In this document: piece by piece, positions 16,905 to 25,082 of the stretch
How positions within the stretch are numbered: position 1 is the stretch's first letter
Layout of the letters: each line of letters opens with the position of its first letter
Assembly (NCBI RefSeq): GCF_006345825.1
Contig: NZ_VCIX01000092.1
Span: 1,674,001 to 1,738,000, forward strand
DNA: 64,000 nucleotides
From: Paenibacillus paridis
Lineage (GTDB): Bacteria; Bacillota; Bacilli; Paenibacillales; Paenibacillaceae
Direction: 5' to 3'
Notes under the pieces: generated by a model
Seen by the model: only the letters and a program-made list of their open reading frames with translations
What the model was told of the DNA's origin: nothing
Database searches by the model: none
Program-made: the position numbers and the translations under genes

Positions 16905-17690
16905 ATGAGTATAGCAGGCAAAGTGGCTCTAGTAACCGGCGCAGGCACTGGAATTGGCAAGGGCGTTGCCATTGAGCTTGCTCGCAGAGGAGCTTTAGTG
17001 GCCGTTCATTATAACCAAAGCGATGCGGGAGCTCTTCATACCAAGCAGCAAATTGATGAGTTTGGCGGCGATGCAATCCTTGTCCAAGCCAATGTAGCGG
17101 TCAAAGAAGAAATTAATCAAATGATTCAAACCGTTGTCAATCATTATGGCGGAATTGAAATCTTGGTCAACAACGCCGCTCTCCAGCTCAATTACAACTT
17201 CTTCGATTATGACGAGGCTTCCTTTGACCGCATGATGAATATCAATTTGAAGGGCTATTGGCAATGCATTCAGGCCGTTGTTCCCCATATGAAGAAAAAG
17301 CATTTCGGGCGAATTATTAATATGTCTTCGGTTCACAGTAAGCGCCCGACAGACTTTGATGCCGTCTATTCGATGACCAAGGGTGGCATTCGCATGTTAG
17401 GCAGGGAAAGCGCGATTGAGCTCGCCCAGTATGGCATTACCGTCAACACGATTGAGCCTGGTGCCGTAGACGTTGGCAAGCAAAGCGCGCGCGAGTCCAA
17501 GCCGATTATGACTGCCGAGGATATCGCCAAGCTTAAAAAAACGACCAGATCGATCCGTGATAAATTCCCGCTTGGTCGTGTGGGACGCCCGCTTGATGTG
17601 GCGCAGCTGGTTTGTTTTATCGCATCCGATGAGAGTGAATTCATGACAGGGTCGGCCATTCGACTTGACGGTGGCAGCATGCTGCTCTAA
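16905..17690 (+). CDS. Short-chain dehydrogenase/reductase (glucose 1-dehydrogenase-like)
   Basis: A canonical classical SDR of 261 residues: VTGAGTGIGKG cofactor loop, NNAA structural motif, catalytic Ser in NMSSVHS, YSMTKGG (YxxxK), and the C-terminal FIASDESEFMTGSAIRLDGG. It oxidises or reduces a hydroxyl/keto group with NAD(P). Downstream lies an enolase-superfamily dehydratase and upstream a degenerate SDR, so a role in oxidising an aldose or sugar acid is likely. CGGAGGTG ribosome site. Confidence 0.87.
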   Translation: MSIAGKVALVTGAGTGIGKGVAIELARRGALVAVHYNQSDAGALHTKQQIDEFGGDAILVQANVAVKEEINQMIQTVVNHYGGIEILVNNAALQLNYNFFDYDEASFDRMMNINLKGYWQCIQAVVPHMKKKHFGRIINMSSVHSKRPTDFDAVYSMTKGGIRMLGRESAIELAQYGITVNTIEPGAVDVGKQSARESKPIMTAEDIAKLKKTTRSIRDKFPLGRVGRPLDVAQLVCFIASDESEFMTGSAIRLDGGSMLL

Positions 17691-17740
17691 ATCACCGTAA
17701 GCTGCTGTTCAATCTTATTCCATACAAGGAGTGATTGTCT

Positions 17741-19129
17741 GTGTCCAATAACCAATCCTATGAAGAAACGTTAGCGCATGTCAGCACCTTCTCCAGCCCT
17801 GCCTCCCTGCGTATTACCGATATTAGGTTTACCGATATTGTTGGGGGCCCTTTCCACAGCAGCTTGATTAAAGTGTATACGAATCAAGGGTTGGTTGGCT
17901 TTGGTGAGGTTCGTGATGGTGCCGATAAGGTATATGCCCAAATTTTGAAAGGGAGGTTGCTTGGCGAGAATCCTTGCAACATCGACAAGCTGTTCCGCCG
18001 CATTAAGCAATTTGGCGGACATGCCCGCCAAGGCGGCGGAGTGAGCGGGCTTGAGATTGCGTTATGGGATTTGGCTGGCAAAGCCTACGGCGTCCCGATT
18101 TATCAAATGCTTGGCGGCAAGTTCCGCGAGAAGATCCGAATGTATTGCGATACCGAGGTCGTAGGCAAGGATACGGGCACCGCTATGGGCTTGGCGCTTA
18201 AGAAACGAATGGATGAAGGCTTCTCGTTCCTCAAAATGGATCTGGGCATTGGCCAAATTATTGATGAGCCAGGCACATTGAGCGCTCCTGTAGGCTTCCT
18301 TCAGGAGATGCGGGACATCTCCAAAAACCGGTACAGCTCCAATCAAGATACCCTTACTGAGGACGAGATCCGCGATATTCGCAATAAGCATTTTGAAATC
18401 AACAATATTCCTCATCCATTCACTGCGATCCACGTGACGGAGAAGGGCCTTGATCTGCTGGAGCAGTATGTTGCCGATGTTCGGGCGGTCATCGGATACG
18501 AGGTGCCTTTGGCGGTGGACCATTTTGGACATATTGGCTTGGAGGATTGCATTAAGCTCGGAAGGCGCGTTGATAAATTCAATCTGGCTTGGATGGAGGA
18601 TATGCTTCCTTGGCAGTATACGGAACAATACGCTAAGCTGGCACGTGCAGTTGCTACTCCGATTTGTACAGGCGAGGATATCTATTTGAAGGAGAACTTC
18701 CGTCCGCTTCTGCAAGCAGGCGGCGTATCTGTGATCCATCCGGATGTGCTGACGACTGGCGGCATTCTGGAAACCAAAAAAATCGGCGACATGGCGCAAG
18801 AATATGGCGTGGCGATGGCCATTCATATGGCAGAGAGCCCTATCGCATGCCTTGCGGCCGCTCATGTCGCTGCTGCTACCGAAAACTTTATGGCACTGGA
18901 ATACCATTCCTGCGAGGTGCCGTGGTGGGATGATATCATTATTGGCAGCAAGCTGCCGAAGAAGCTTGTTCAAAACGGCTTTATCCATATGACCGATGCT
19001 CCTGGACTTGGAATCGACGATTTGAATGACGAAGTGCTGGCCCAGCATCTGCATCCGAAAATACCCGGCTTATGGGAAGCAACGGACAATTGGAACCACT
19101 ATCACTCGAATGACCGGCTTTGGAGCTAA
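17741..19129 (+). CDS. Mandelate racemase / muconate lactonizing enzyme family, sugar-acid dehydratase-like
   Basis: A 462-residue enolase-superfamily enzyme. The capping domain is followed by the barrel with three magnesium ligands: Asp in PLAVDHFGH, Glu in AWMEDMLPW and Glu in ICTGEDIY. A catalytic His lies in MAIHMAES and a Lys in FLKMDLG. The pattern fits acid-sugar dehydratases (galactonate/gluconate type). It is about 80 residues longer than usual, mostly from an insertion between the second and third barrel strands (around residues 175-230). GTG at 17741 sits 9 nt after AAGGAG; the TTG at 17735 is too close. Last gene of a three-gene operon. Confidence 0.85.
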   Translation: MSNNQSYEETLAHVSTFSSPASLRITDIRFTDIVGGPFHSSLIKVYTNQGLVGFGEVRDGADKVYAQILKGRLLGENPCNIDKLFRRIKQFGGHARQGGGVSGLEIALWDLAGKAYGVPIYQMLGGKFREKIRMYCDTEVVGKDTGTAMGLALKKRMDEGFSFLKMDLGIGQIIDEPGTLSAPVGFLQEMRDISKNRYSSNQDTLTEDEIRDIRNKHFEINNIPHPFTAIHVTEKGLDLLEQYVADVRAVIGYEVPLAVDHFGHIGLEDCIKLGRRVDKFNLAWMEDMLPWQYTEQYAKLARAVATPICTGEDIYLKENFRPLLQAGGVSVIHPDVLTTGGILETKKIGDMAQEYGVAMAIHMAESPIACLAAAHVAAATENFMALEYHSCEVPWWDDIIIGSKLPKKLVQNGFIHMTDAPGLGIDDLNDEVLAQHLHPKIPGLWEATDNWNHYHSNDRLWS

Positions 19130-19140
19130 TACAAACATGA

Positions 19141-19174
19141 AAACAGCTGAGCAGAAACGTCTGCTCAGCTGTTT
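19141..19174 (+). terminator. Terminator after the dehydratase operon
   Basis: A 15-bp perfect stem (AAACAGCTGAGCAGA / TCTGCTCAGCTGTTT) with a 4-nt loop followed by TTATAT. Confidence 0.9.
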
Positions 19175-19190
19175 TTATATAGATGCCCCA

Positions 19191-19434
19191 ATTTCAATTA
19201 AACGATTGAAATTCGCTACTTAAACTATTAATTTCTTCCAAGTTGATTTAGATGGATTTGCTCCCTCTAATATTAAGGATTTTGATCATTTGAGGCATTT
19301 ATAAGGGATTTTTCCCTTTAATACTAGGAAATACCAAGTAAATAACGTAAAATGGTTGAATTAACGTGAGTAATTCCCTTTAATCCACTTGCCCCGCGGA
19401 TAACGCTATTTTAGAGGGAGAAATTCCTGTTAAA
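19191..19434. repeat. Non-coding stretch with degenerate repeated motif
   Basis: The 19175-19610 stretch has no credible gene. It starts with an 8-bp dyad (ATTTCAAT / ATTGAAAT, 19191-19212). It then carries four variants of TCCCTtTAAT at about 19262, 19313, 19375 and 19425, spaced 50-62 nt apart, two of them preceded by the mirrored GGGA. This could be a decayed dispersed repeat; function unknown. Confidence 0.4.
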
Positions 19435-19610
19435 TGATAACCAATCTATATTCGCCACTCAACAAGAACAAAAGCAACTCATTTTAGTATTATCCTATGT
19501 TCGTTTTATCTAGCTCAAAATGCTTGCATCTGTTCCGGGATTAGATCGGACGCAATCCTGTTACGTCAGCTGGCACATGTCACTATAATATAGTGGATCA
19601 TATCAAAAAA

Positions 19611-19644
19611 AGAAGGACGAGATGTCAAAATATCTCGTCCTTCT
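19611..19644 (-). terminator. Terminator after uxuA
   Basis: A perfect 13-bp stem (AGAAGGACGAGAT / ATCTCGTCCTTCT) with an 8-nt loop, followed on the minus strand by TTTTTTGAT. Ends the transporter-uxuA operon. Confidence 0.9.
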
Positions 19645-19653
19645 TTCTATGGC

Positions 19654-20625
19654 TTACGCATACTCCCGAACGCCTGCCGCCTCCATTAATCCGCGTATAT
19701 AGCCGATTCCATATAACCGGCCCAGCAGCTCATAGCCCGGATTCGTGTTTTCCTCCCCTTCCATCGTCGGTACATGGTCGGGCCTTGCCGGTCCTTGGAA
19801 ACCGATCTCATAATAGGTGTGCATCGCCTCAAGCATATTGGTTTTCCCGTCATCATGGAACGTCTCTTCAAATTTCTCAGGCGTGCCGACCACATCCCGA
19901 AAATGAACGAAAAATAGTTTATCCTGCTTGGCGAATTGCCGGATCACGCTCGGAATATCGTCCCCAGCCGTAGCCAAGGTGCCTTGGCACAACGTAATTC
20001 CGTTATACGGGCTAGGCACGAGATCAATGGCCCGCTGCAAAGCAGCTGCACTTCGTAATATTCGCGATATGCCCCGTATCGGCGTAATCGGCGGATCATC
20101 AGGGTGTAGCGCAAGCTTCACCCTCGCCTGCTCCGCTACGGGAACGATGCGTTCCATAAAGTAGCGGAGATTTTCCCAGAGCTGATCTTCCGTAACAATG
20201 CCTGCCTCTGTTAAGGGAGCATCCTTCATCAAGCTGTGGTCGTAGCTCGATACGAGCGCGCCGCCTCTTGTGCGTGTTGTTGTAGAAGTCCGGAACCAGT
20301 TAAACTGTGCCATGAAATTATAGCAAAGCACGGGAATCCCGGCAGCTCCCATATTTCGGATAAACTGCTGGAACACTTCGATCTCTGCATCTCGCCCAGC
20401 CGTACCTAGCTTAATTTCATTGCTCGGCGGCATGGATTCAATGACTAACAGCTCCAATCCAAAATCGGAAAACCGCTGCTTCATCCGGATAAGCGGCATG
20501 AGATCCCAGGGCTTCTCGACTTTCTCTTCCCAAGGCAAGCCTCCAACCGCGTGATTGACGCCAAGCTGCTTCGCCAAATGCCAAAGCCGGTTCGGCTGGG
20601 ACGGAAACACTTCTGCTAGCTGCAT
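19654..20625 (-). CDS. uxuA: Mannonate dehydratase
   Basis: Dehydrates D-mannonate to 2-keto-3-deoxygluconate in hexuronate breakdown. The TIM-barrel protein shows the metal-ligand segments of the family: LALHPDDPP, the cysteine region ITLCQGTLA and FVHFRDVVG, and the family end TNPGYELLGRLYGIGYIRGL. It has 323 residues, within the short Gram-positive UxuA class. The frame opens at a GTG (20640), but the ATG at 20625 lies 7 nt after GAGGTG. It is the last gene of a sugar ABC operon (25-nt gap), so the transporter probably imports a uronate-containing sugar. Confidence 0.88.
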   Translation of the reverse strand: MQLAEVFPSQPNRLWHLAKQLGVNHAVGGLPWEEKVEKPWDLMPLIRMKQRFSDFGLELLVIESMPPSNEIKLGTAGRDAEIEVFQQFIRNMGAAGIPVLCYNFMAQFNWFRTSTTTRTRGGALVSSYDHSLMKDAPLTEAGIVTEDQLWENLRYFMERIVPVAEQARVKLALHPDDPPITPIRGISRILRSAAALQRAIDLVPSPYNGITLCQGTLATAGDDIPSVIRQFAKQDKLFFVHFRDVVGTPEKFEETFHDDGKTNMLEAMHTYYEIGFQGPARPDHVPTMEGEENTNPGYELLGRLYGIGYIRGLMEAAGVREYA

Positions 20626-20649
20626 GAATAGACACCTCACTCTTTAAAT

Positions 20650-21999
20650 TTATTGGCCGCCTGCTTTGGCTGCTAATTCTTTGCCCATCTTATCCATTTT
20701 GTTGAACGCATCCTCAATGGATTGCTGGCCGAAGGTTACGGCTTCCATTTCTTTCTTGTACGTATCGACCCATTCCGAGAAACCTGCTGCTGGCGGATAG
20801 AATGGCAAAGCTTTGTCCAATGAAAGATCGTAAATCTCTTTGCCCAGCTTATCCTTGTTCTCAAGCGTTGGCTCGAGCGCGTTGTAGACTTCCGGATTAA
20901 TCGGAATTCCGCGCGTAAGGCCAAGCGCCTGCCCTGCTTCTTGATCAGCGATAAACCATCTTACGAATTTTTTCGCTTCATCCTTATTTTTCGAGTTTGC
21001 GCTGATGCTAAGGAAGATTGTAGACTGCGCCCAGCCGCCGCCTGCAGGGCCGACCTGCATGTTAACGACGCCGACTTTGCCTGGCATCAGCTGCTCTAAA
21101 GCGCTCACAGAGCCAGTGGTTGCGCCTCTAGTCATGACAACGCCAGAGGCCATAGGGTCGGCTTGCGGATCATTTTCAAGGAAAGAAGCTGCTTTCTCGG
21201 CTGGCGGGACAATTTTGGCTTTACGGAATTCCTCATAGGTTTGATAGAAGGTCATAAACAACGTTTTGTCGAGCGTAAATGTTTTGCCGCCATCGGCCAT
21301 CACCGGCGGTTTGCCCATAGCCGTCTGATAATAATTGAATGCATCCCAAGTCGTCGTATCGCCAATCGGATATTTGCCTTCCGGCAGCTTTTCCCTCGCG
21401 TCTCTTGCCCATTGGAAATACTCCTCATACGTCCAATCCTTGTGCGGGAGCGGTATGCCAAGCTGCTCAAGCTCCGGTTTGTTAAAGGCCATCCCTTGCG
21501 CATTTTGACTGAGTGGTATGCCGTACAGCTTGCCGTCGATTTGTAAATTAGCAATGACCGAAGGATCTACAATTCCGCTCAAGTCAATATCGGAGAGATC
21601 CTCCAATTGCCCGCGCGATACATATTCCTGGATATAAGCTGCATCCATTTGCAGCACATCCGTAATCGACTTCGACGCTGCCAGCGTCGGAAGCTTCTGC
21701 CAGAAGGCATCCCAAGCCATAAATTCGGGCTTAAACGTAACGCTCGGATTTTGCTTGGTGTAAATATCAAGCGCTTTTTTGGTTGCTTCATGCCGGGCAT
21801 CAGGTCCCCACCACATGATGCTTAGCGTTGTATTGCCGCCTGCCGGCTTTTCTTCTTTTTTGCCCTGCTCCGTGTTGTTTTTCCCTCCATCATCCGTCTG
21901 TTTCCCACCGCTGTTGCCCCCGCCACCACTGCATGCCGATAATACAAGCAGCATTGCTAGCGTTAGGAATATCGTGCTTTTTGACCAACTGTTGACCAT
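20650..21999 (-). CDS. Sugar ABC transporter substrate-binding lipoprotein
   Basis: A 449-residue cluster-1 type binding protein. The signal peptide ends in VLSACSGGG (lipobox) and is followed by a disordered Gly/Lys/Glu linker. The mature part shows the usual motifs TTLSIMWWGPDARHE, GIPLSQNAQGMAFNK and a C-terminal AFNKMDKMGKELA helix. It binds an oligosaccharide or uronide outside the membrane and feeds the two permeases upstream. The cognate ATPase is not in the window; many such Firmicutes systems share an MsmX-like ATPase encoded elsewhere. Confidence 0.9.
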   Translation of the reverse strand: MVNSWSKSTIFLTLAMLLVLSACSGGGGNSGGKQTDDGGKNNTEQGKKEEKPAGGNTTLSIMWWGPDARHEATKKALDIYTKQNPSVTFKPEFMAWDAFWQKLPTLAASKSITDVLQMDAAYIQEYVSRGQLEDLSDIDLSGIVDPSVIANLQIDGKLYGIPLSQNAQGMAFNKPELEQLGIPLPHKDWTYEEYFQWARDAREKLPEGKYPIGDTTTWDAFNYYQTAMGKPPVMADGGKTFTLDKTLFMTFYQTYEEFRKAKIVPPAEKAASFLENDPQADPMASGVVMTRGATTGSVSALEQLMPGKVGVVNMQVGPAGGGWAQSTIFLSISANSKNKDEAKKFVRWFIADQEAGQALGLTRGIPINPEVYNALEPTLENKDKLGKEIYDLSLDKALPFYPPAAGFSEWVDTYKKEMEAVTFGQQSIEDAFNKMDKMGKELAAKAGGQ

Positions 22000-22038
22000 T
22001 CTGAGTCATCCCCTTTAACCTGATAAAATATAAAGCGA

Positions 22039-22869
22039 TTACCCTTTCAAGCCTGTTGTAGCTATTCCTTCGACAAAGTGCTTCTGCGCAAGGAAAAAGA
22101 TAAGTACCGAAGGAAATATCGACAGCAGGGACATGGCTAGCAATTGCCCCCACTGAATGTCGAACTGGTCAATGAACATGCGCAAGGCTAAACCGACCGT
22201 AAATTTATCGACAGAGCTTAAATAAAGCACTTGGGCGAAAAAATCATCCCAGCTCCAAATGAACGTAAAGATCGCTACGGTAACTAGCGCAGGCTTGAGC
22301 AGCGGCAGGACAACACGCCAAAAGATGCCGTACACGCTCGCGCCATCGATCGTTGCCGCCTCGTCAAGATCTCTTGGAATGCCCCGGATAAACTGGACTA
22401 ACAAGAAGATAAAGAATGCTCCCCCGCCAAAAAAATGAGGCAGCACAAGCGGAACATAGCTGTCAACAAATCCTAGCTTATTAAAGAGAATATACTGAGG
22501 AACAACCGTAACTTGTCCCGGAAGCATCATCGTCAGGAGCAAAATCGAAAACCAGAAGCCGCGCAGCTTAAAATTCAGCCTCCCAAAACCATAGGCGACG
22601 ATAGCCGCCGTGGCTACGCCGCCAAGAACGTTGCCGAGCTCCATCAACAGCGTATTACCAAAAAAATGAGCAAACGTATATTCCGAAGAGAAATGCCAGC
22701 CCTTCCAGTAATTGCTCCACATCGGCGTAGAAGGCCAAATCGTCGGCAAACTCAGCTCCTCTGTTTTTTTCAAGGATGCCCCTGCCCACCAAATGACCGG
22801 ATATAACATCAGAAAGGAGAAAAGGGTTAGATACAAATGGCTCGTCAGCTTAGACCGCAGCGAATTCAT
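22039..22869 (-). CDS. Carbohydrate ABC transporter permease (MalG type)
   Basis: A 276-residue permease with six membrane segments. The EAA loop reads RDLDEAATIDGASVYGIFWRVVLPLLKP in segments, which contacts the ATPase. The frame extends to 22905, but the ATG at 22869 has GGAGG ahead of it and overlaps the stop of the upstream permease by ATGA, so it is chosen. Works with the MalF-type partner and the lipoprotein downstream. Confidence 0.9.
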   Translation of the reverse strand: MNSLRSKLTSHLYLTLFSFLMLYPVIWWAGASLKKTEELSLPTIWPSTPMWSNYWKGWHFSSEYTFAHFFGNTLLMELGNVLGGVATAAIVAYGFGRLNFKLRGFWFSILLLTMMLPGQVTVVPQYILFNKLGFVDSYVPLVLPHFFGGGAFFIFLLVQFIRGIPRDLDEAATIDGASVYGIFWRVVLPLLKPALVTVAIFTFIWSWDDFFAQVLYLSSVDKFTVGLALRMFIDQFDIQWGQLLAMSLLSIFPSVLIFFLAQKHFVEGIATTGLKG

Positions 22870-23828
22870 TTCGGTTTCCCTCCATCCGACTCGTAAAATA
22901 CCCAATACTTCGAAGCCGCAAAATTAATAATCGTCAATAGCGCCACAATCGTCAGCAGGATCCACGCTAGCGCGGAGGCATACCCCATCTGGTAATGCTT
23001 GAATGCTTTCTCGTACAAGAACATGGCATACATATAGGTAGAGTTGATGGGTCCGCCCTTCGTGATAATAAAAGCAGAGGTAAAGGTTTGGAACGATCCA
23101 ATAATACCGAGCACGAGGTTAAAGAACATGACGGGCGAGAGCATCGGCAGCGTGATACTTATAAATTTCCTAAACTTGCCCGCACCGTCTACCGAGGCCG
23201 ATTCATAAAGCTCCTGGGGCACCTGCTTCAGGCCAGCGAGAAAAATCACCATCGTTGAGCCAAACTGCCAGGTGTTAAGCAGGATCAGTGTTCCAAGCGA
23301 CGTATCCGGATTGGATATCCAGCCAACGCCCTCGATGCCAAACCAGGCCAACACCTGATTGATATACCCATCAATTCCAAACATATTGCGCCACAGGGCG
23401 GCTACCGCGATGCTGCCCCCGATCAGGGACGGAAAATAAATGGCTGTCCGGTAAATATTCATTCCACGAATGCTTTTGTTAAGCGCCAAAGCGACCATTA
23501 GCGAGAAAAACAGCTTAAGCGGTACCGAAAACAGCACAAACATAAACGTTACGCTAAGCGATTTGGTAAAGGTGGTGTCGGCCGTAAATATTTTGGTGTA
23601 ATTGTCCAGCCCTGTCCAAACCGGTTCCTCCAGCAATGAATAGTCGGTGAATGATAAATAAAAGGATTGCGCGATCGGCCAGAGCGTGAGCAGCAGAAAG
23701 CCGATCAGCCATGGGGATATAAAAATGTAACCTGCCGCTAGGTTGGATTTTGTTTTCTGGCGTGCGGTTTTGGTTTGCCGGCTGCTTGTACGCATTTTTT
23801 CCGTATGCGCTGTCTTCACCTCGTTCAT
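22866..23828 (-). CDS. Carbohydrate ABC transporter permease (MalF type)
   Basis: A 320-residue permease, first gene of the transporter-uxuA operon. A basic N-terminal tail (about 35 residues, rich in Lys, Arg and Thr) precedes six membrane helices. The EAA loop reads ELYESASVDGAGKFRKF and is followed by ITLPMLSPVM. Overlaps the next permease by four bases, so the two are translationally coupled. A cre-like site lies about 100 nt upstream, pointing to glucose repression. Confidence 0.9.
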   Translation of the reverse strand: MNEVKTAHTEKMRTSSRQTKTARQKTKSNLAAGYIFISPWLIGFLLLTLWPIAQSFYLSFTDYSLLEEPVWTGLDNYTKIFTADTTFTKSLSVTFMFVLFSVPLKLFFSLMVALALNKSIRGMNIYRTAIYFPSLIGGSIAVAALWRNMFGIDGYINQVLAWFGIEGVGWISNPDTSLGTLILLNTWQFGSTMVIFLAGLKQVPQELYESASVDGAGKFRKFISITLPMLSPVMFFNLVLGIIGSFQTFTSAFIITKGGPINSTYMYAMFLYEKAFKHYQMGYASALAWILLTIVALLTIINFAASKYWVFYESDGGKPK

Positions 23829-23927
23829 TCCTCCCCTTCCTCTCGTCCGCGGGTTTACCCTTTGCTAAGCGTTCTATGCTCGCAAGAAGCTCGTTACACC
23901 AGTTGGATAACGTTCCCTTACTTTATA

Positions 23928-23941
23928 CGAAAGCGGTTACA
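23928..23941. promoter_or_regulatory. cre-like catabolite-repression site
   Basis: CGAAAGCGGTTACA matches 13 of 14 positions of the Bacillus cre consensus TGWAANCGNTNWCA. It lies in the divergent region between the MalF-type permease and the RraA-like gene, where CcpA could repress both. Confidence 0.6.
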
Positions 23942-23960
23942 TCGTTGAAGGTGAATAATT

Positions 23961-24000
23961 TATGAATTCGTTTGATTTTATATAGTGTGAAAAATTCATA
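23961..24000. promoter_or_regulatory. Spaced inverted repeat upstream of the RraA-like gene
   Basis: TATGAATT (23961-23968) and AATTCATA (23993-24000) form 8-bp arms 24 nt apart in the same divergent region, close to a TTTTATATAGTG stretch. It could be an operator for a local AraC or GntR regulator; inference only. Confidence 0.35.
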
Positions 24001-24116
24001 GATGGCGGGCAAATGCCTTAAGAAAGTCGCATCGACAAATACAGCAACGTCCCTAACAATAGAGATAGGACACGGGGCTTAGGCCTGACAATCACGATAG
24101 CGAAAGAGGTGCTCAA

Positions 24117-25022
24117 ATGAAATTCGATAACCCGGAAGATATCATTCAGCTAACGCCGCTTTGGGAGGGTGAACGCTTTCCTAACGGTCGGCCAAAAGTA
24201 TCCGAGGACGTGCTGCGCCGCATGCGCAAAATTACGCTGGAGGAGGCCTGGGGTCCACTCTGGAACAGAGGTTACACCTTTCAATTTGAGGGTGATTTCA
24301 AAATCATTCATCCTAAGCAAACGATGGTTGGACGCGCGGTTACGGCGGTCATGGTGCCGAAGCGGCCTGATTTGCATGAAACCCTTCTTAACTACGGGCA
24401 CGAGCAGGAGGAACGCAAAGGCTTCTTCAATCAATGGGTAATCGATACGCTTGTTGAGGATGACGTAGTTGTCGTAGATATGTTCGACAAGGTGCATCTG
24501 GGTACTTACGTTGGCGGAAATTTGTCGACAGCAATCTCTACGCGAACGAAGCGCGGCGGAGCAGTCATCTGGGGCGGGATTCGCGATAACCAGCAAGTGG
24601 TAGAAATCGAGAACATCAATGTGTTCTATCGGGGCAGTGATCCGACCGCCATTGCGGACGTAACGATGGTAGGCATGAACGTGCCGACGCGCATTGGCAA
24701 GGCGATCTGCATGCCTGGCGATGTTGTGCTCGGTACGCCGGCCGGGGTTATCTTTATTCCTCCCCATCTGGCGGAGCTTACCGTCGTGCAAGCGGAAAAA
24801 TCCCAGGTTCGGGACGTATTCGGATTTGTTCGCTTGCGCGACAGCGTCTATACAACGGCACAAATCGATGCGGCTTGGGACTTGGCACTGTGGACGGACT
24901 TCCTGGATTGGTTCGAAAATGATGGGGCTGCGGCTGAGTATCGGCATTTAAGCTGGAGCTCCGAGCTTGAAAATGTGCGCGCGACGGAACGCAACGGCCC
25001 TCAAAGCGATGTTCGCTTATAA
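24117..25022 (+). CDS. RraA-like / HMG-aldolase-fold family protein
   Basis: A 301-residue protein of the RraA/dimethylmenaquinone-methyltransferase-like fold. The active-site region YVGGNLSTAISTRTKRGG followed by IWGGIRD holds the Gly-Gly-Asn loop and the conserved Arg-Asp pair that binds metal and substrate in the 4-hydroxy-4-methyl-2-oxoglutarate aldolases of this fold. It is longer than typical RraA (160-230 residues), with extra N- and C-terminal segments. In a sugar-acid island, a metal-dependent aldol cleavage or decarboxylation of a keto acid is more likely than RNase inhibition. GAGGTG lies before the ATG. Confidence 0.8.
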   Translation: MKFDNPEDIIQLTPLWEGERFPNGRPKVSEDVLRRMRKITLEEAWGPLWNRGYTFQFEGDFKIIHPKQTMVGRAVTAVMVPKRPDLHETLLNYGHEQEERKGFFNQWVIDTLVEDDVVVVDMFDKVHLGTYVGGNLSTAISTRTKRGGAVIWGGIRDNQQVVEIENINVFYRGSDPTAIADVTMVGMNVPTRIGKAICMPGDVVLGTPAGVIFIPPHLAELTVVQAEKSQVRDVFGFVRLRDSVYTTAQIDAAWDLALWTDFLDWFENDGAAAEYRHLSWSSELENVRATERNGPQSDVRL

Positions 25023-25029
25023 TACAAAT

Positions 25030-25070
25030 AAGGACTCTTGTCGGCAGCGTCTTTGCCAATAGAGTCCTTT
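25030..25070. terminator. Bidirectional terminator after the RraA-like gene
   Basis: AAGGACTCT and AGAGTCCTT with further inner pairs (TTG / CAA, GGCA / TGCC) and a T-run on the plus strand; it also lies just after the convergent AraC gene. Confidence 0.8.
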
Positions 25071-25082
25071 TTGATGCCATCC

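Noticed and set aside
18062..19054. Long minus-strand open frame of about 330 codons inside the dehydratase gene
   Set aside because: The plus strand encodes an unmistakable enolase-superfamily protein; the antisense product has no recognisable motif or ribosome site.
24150..24947. Minus-strand open frame of 265 codons opposite the RraA-like gene
   Set aside because: It is a shadow of a well-conserved plus-strand gene and shows low-complexity Arg/His composition.
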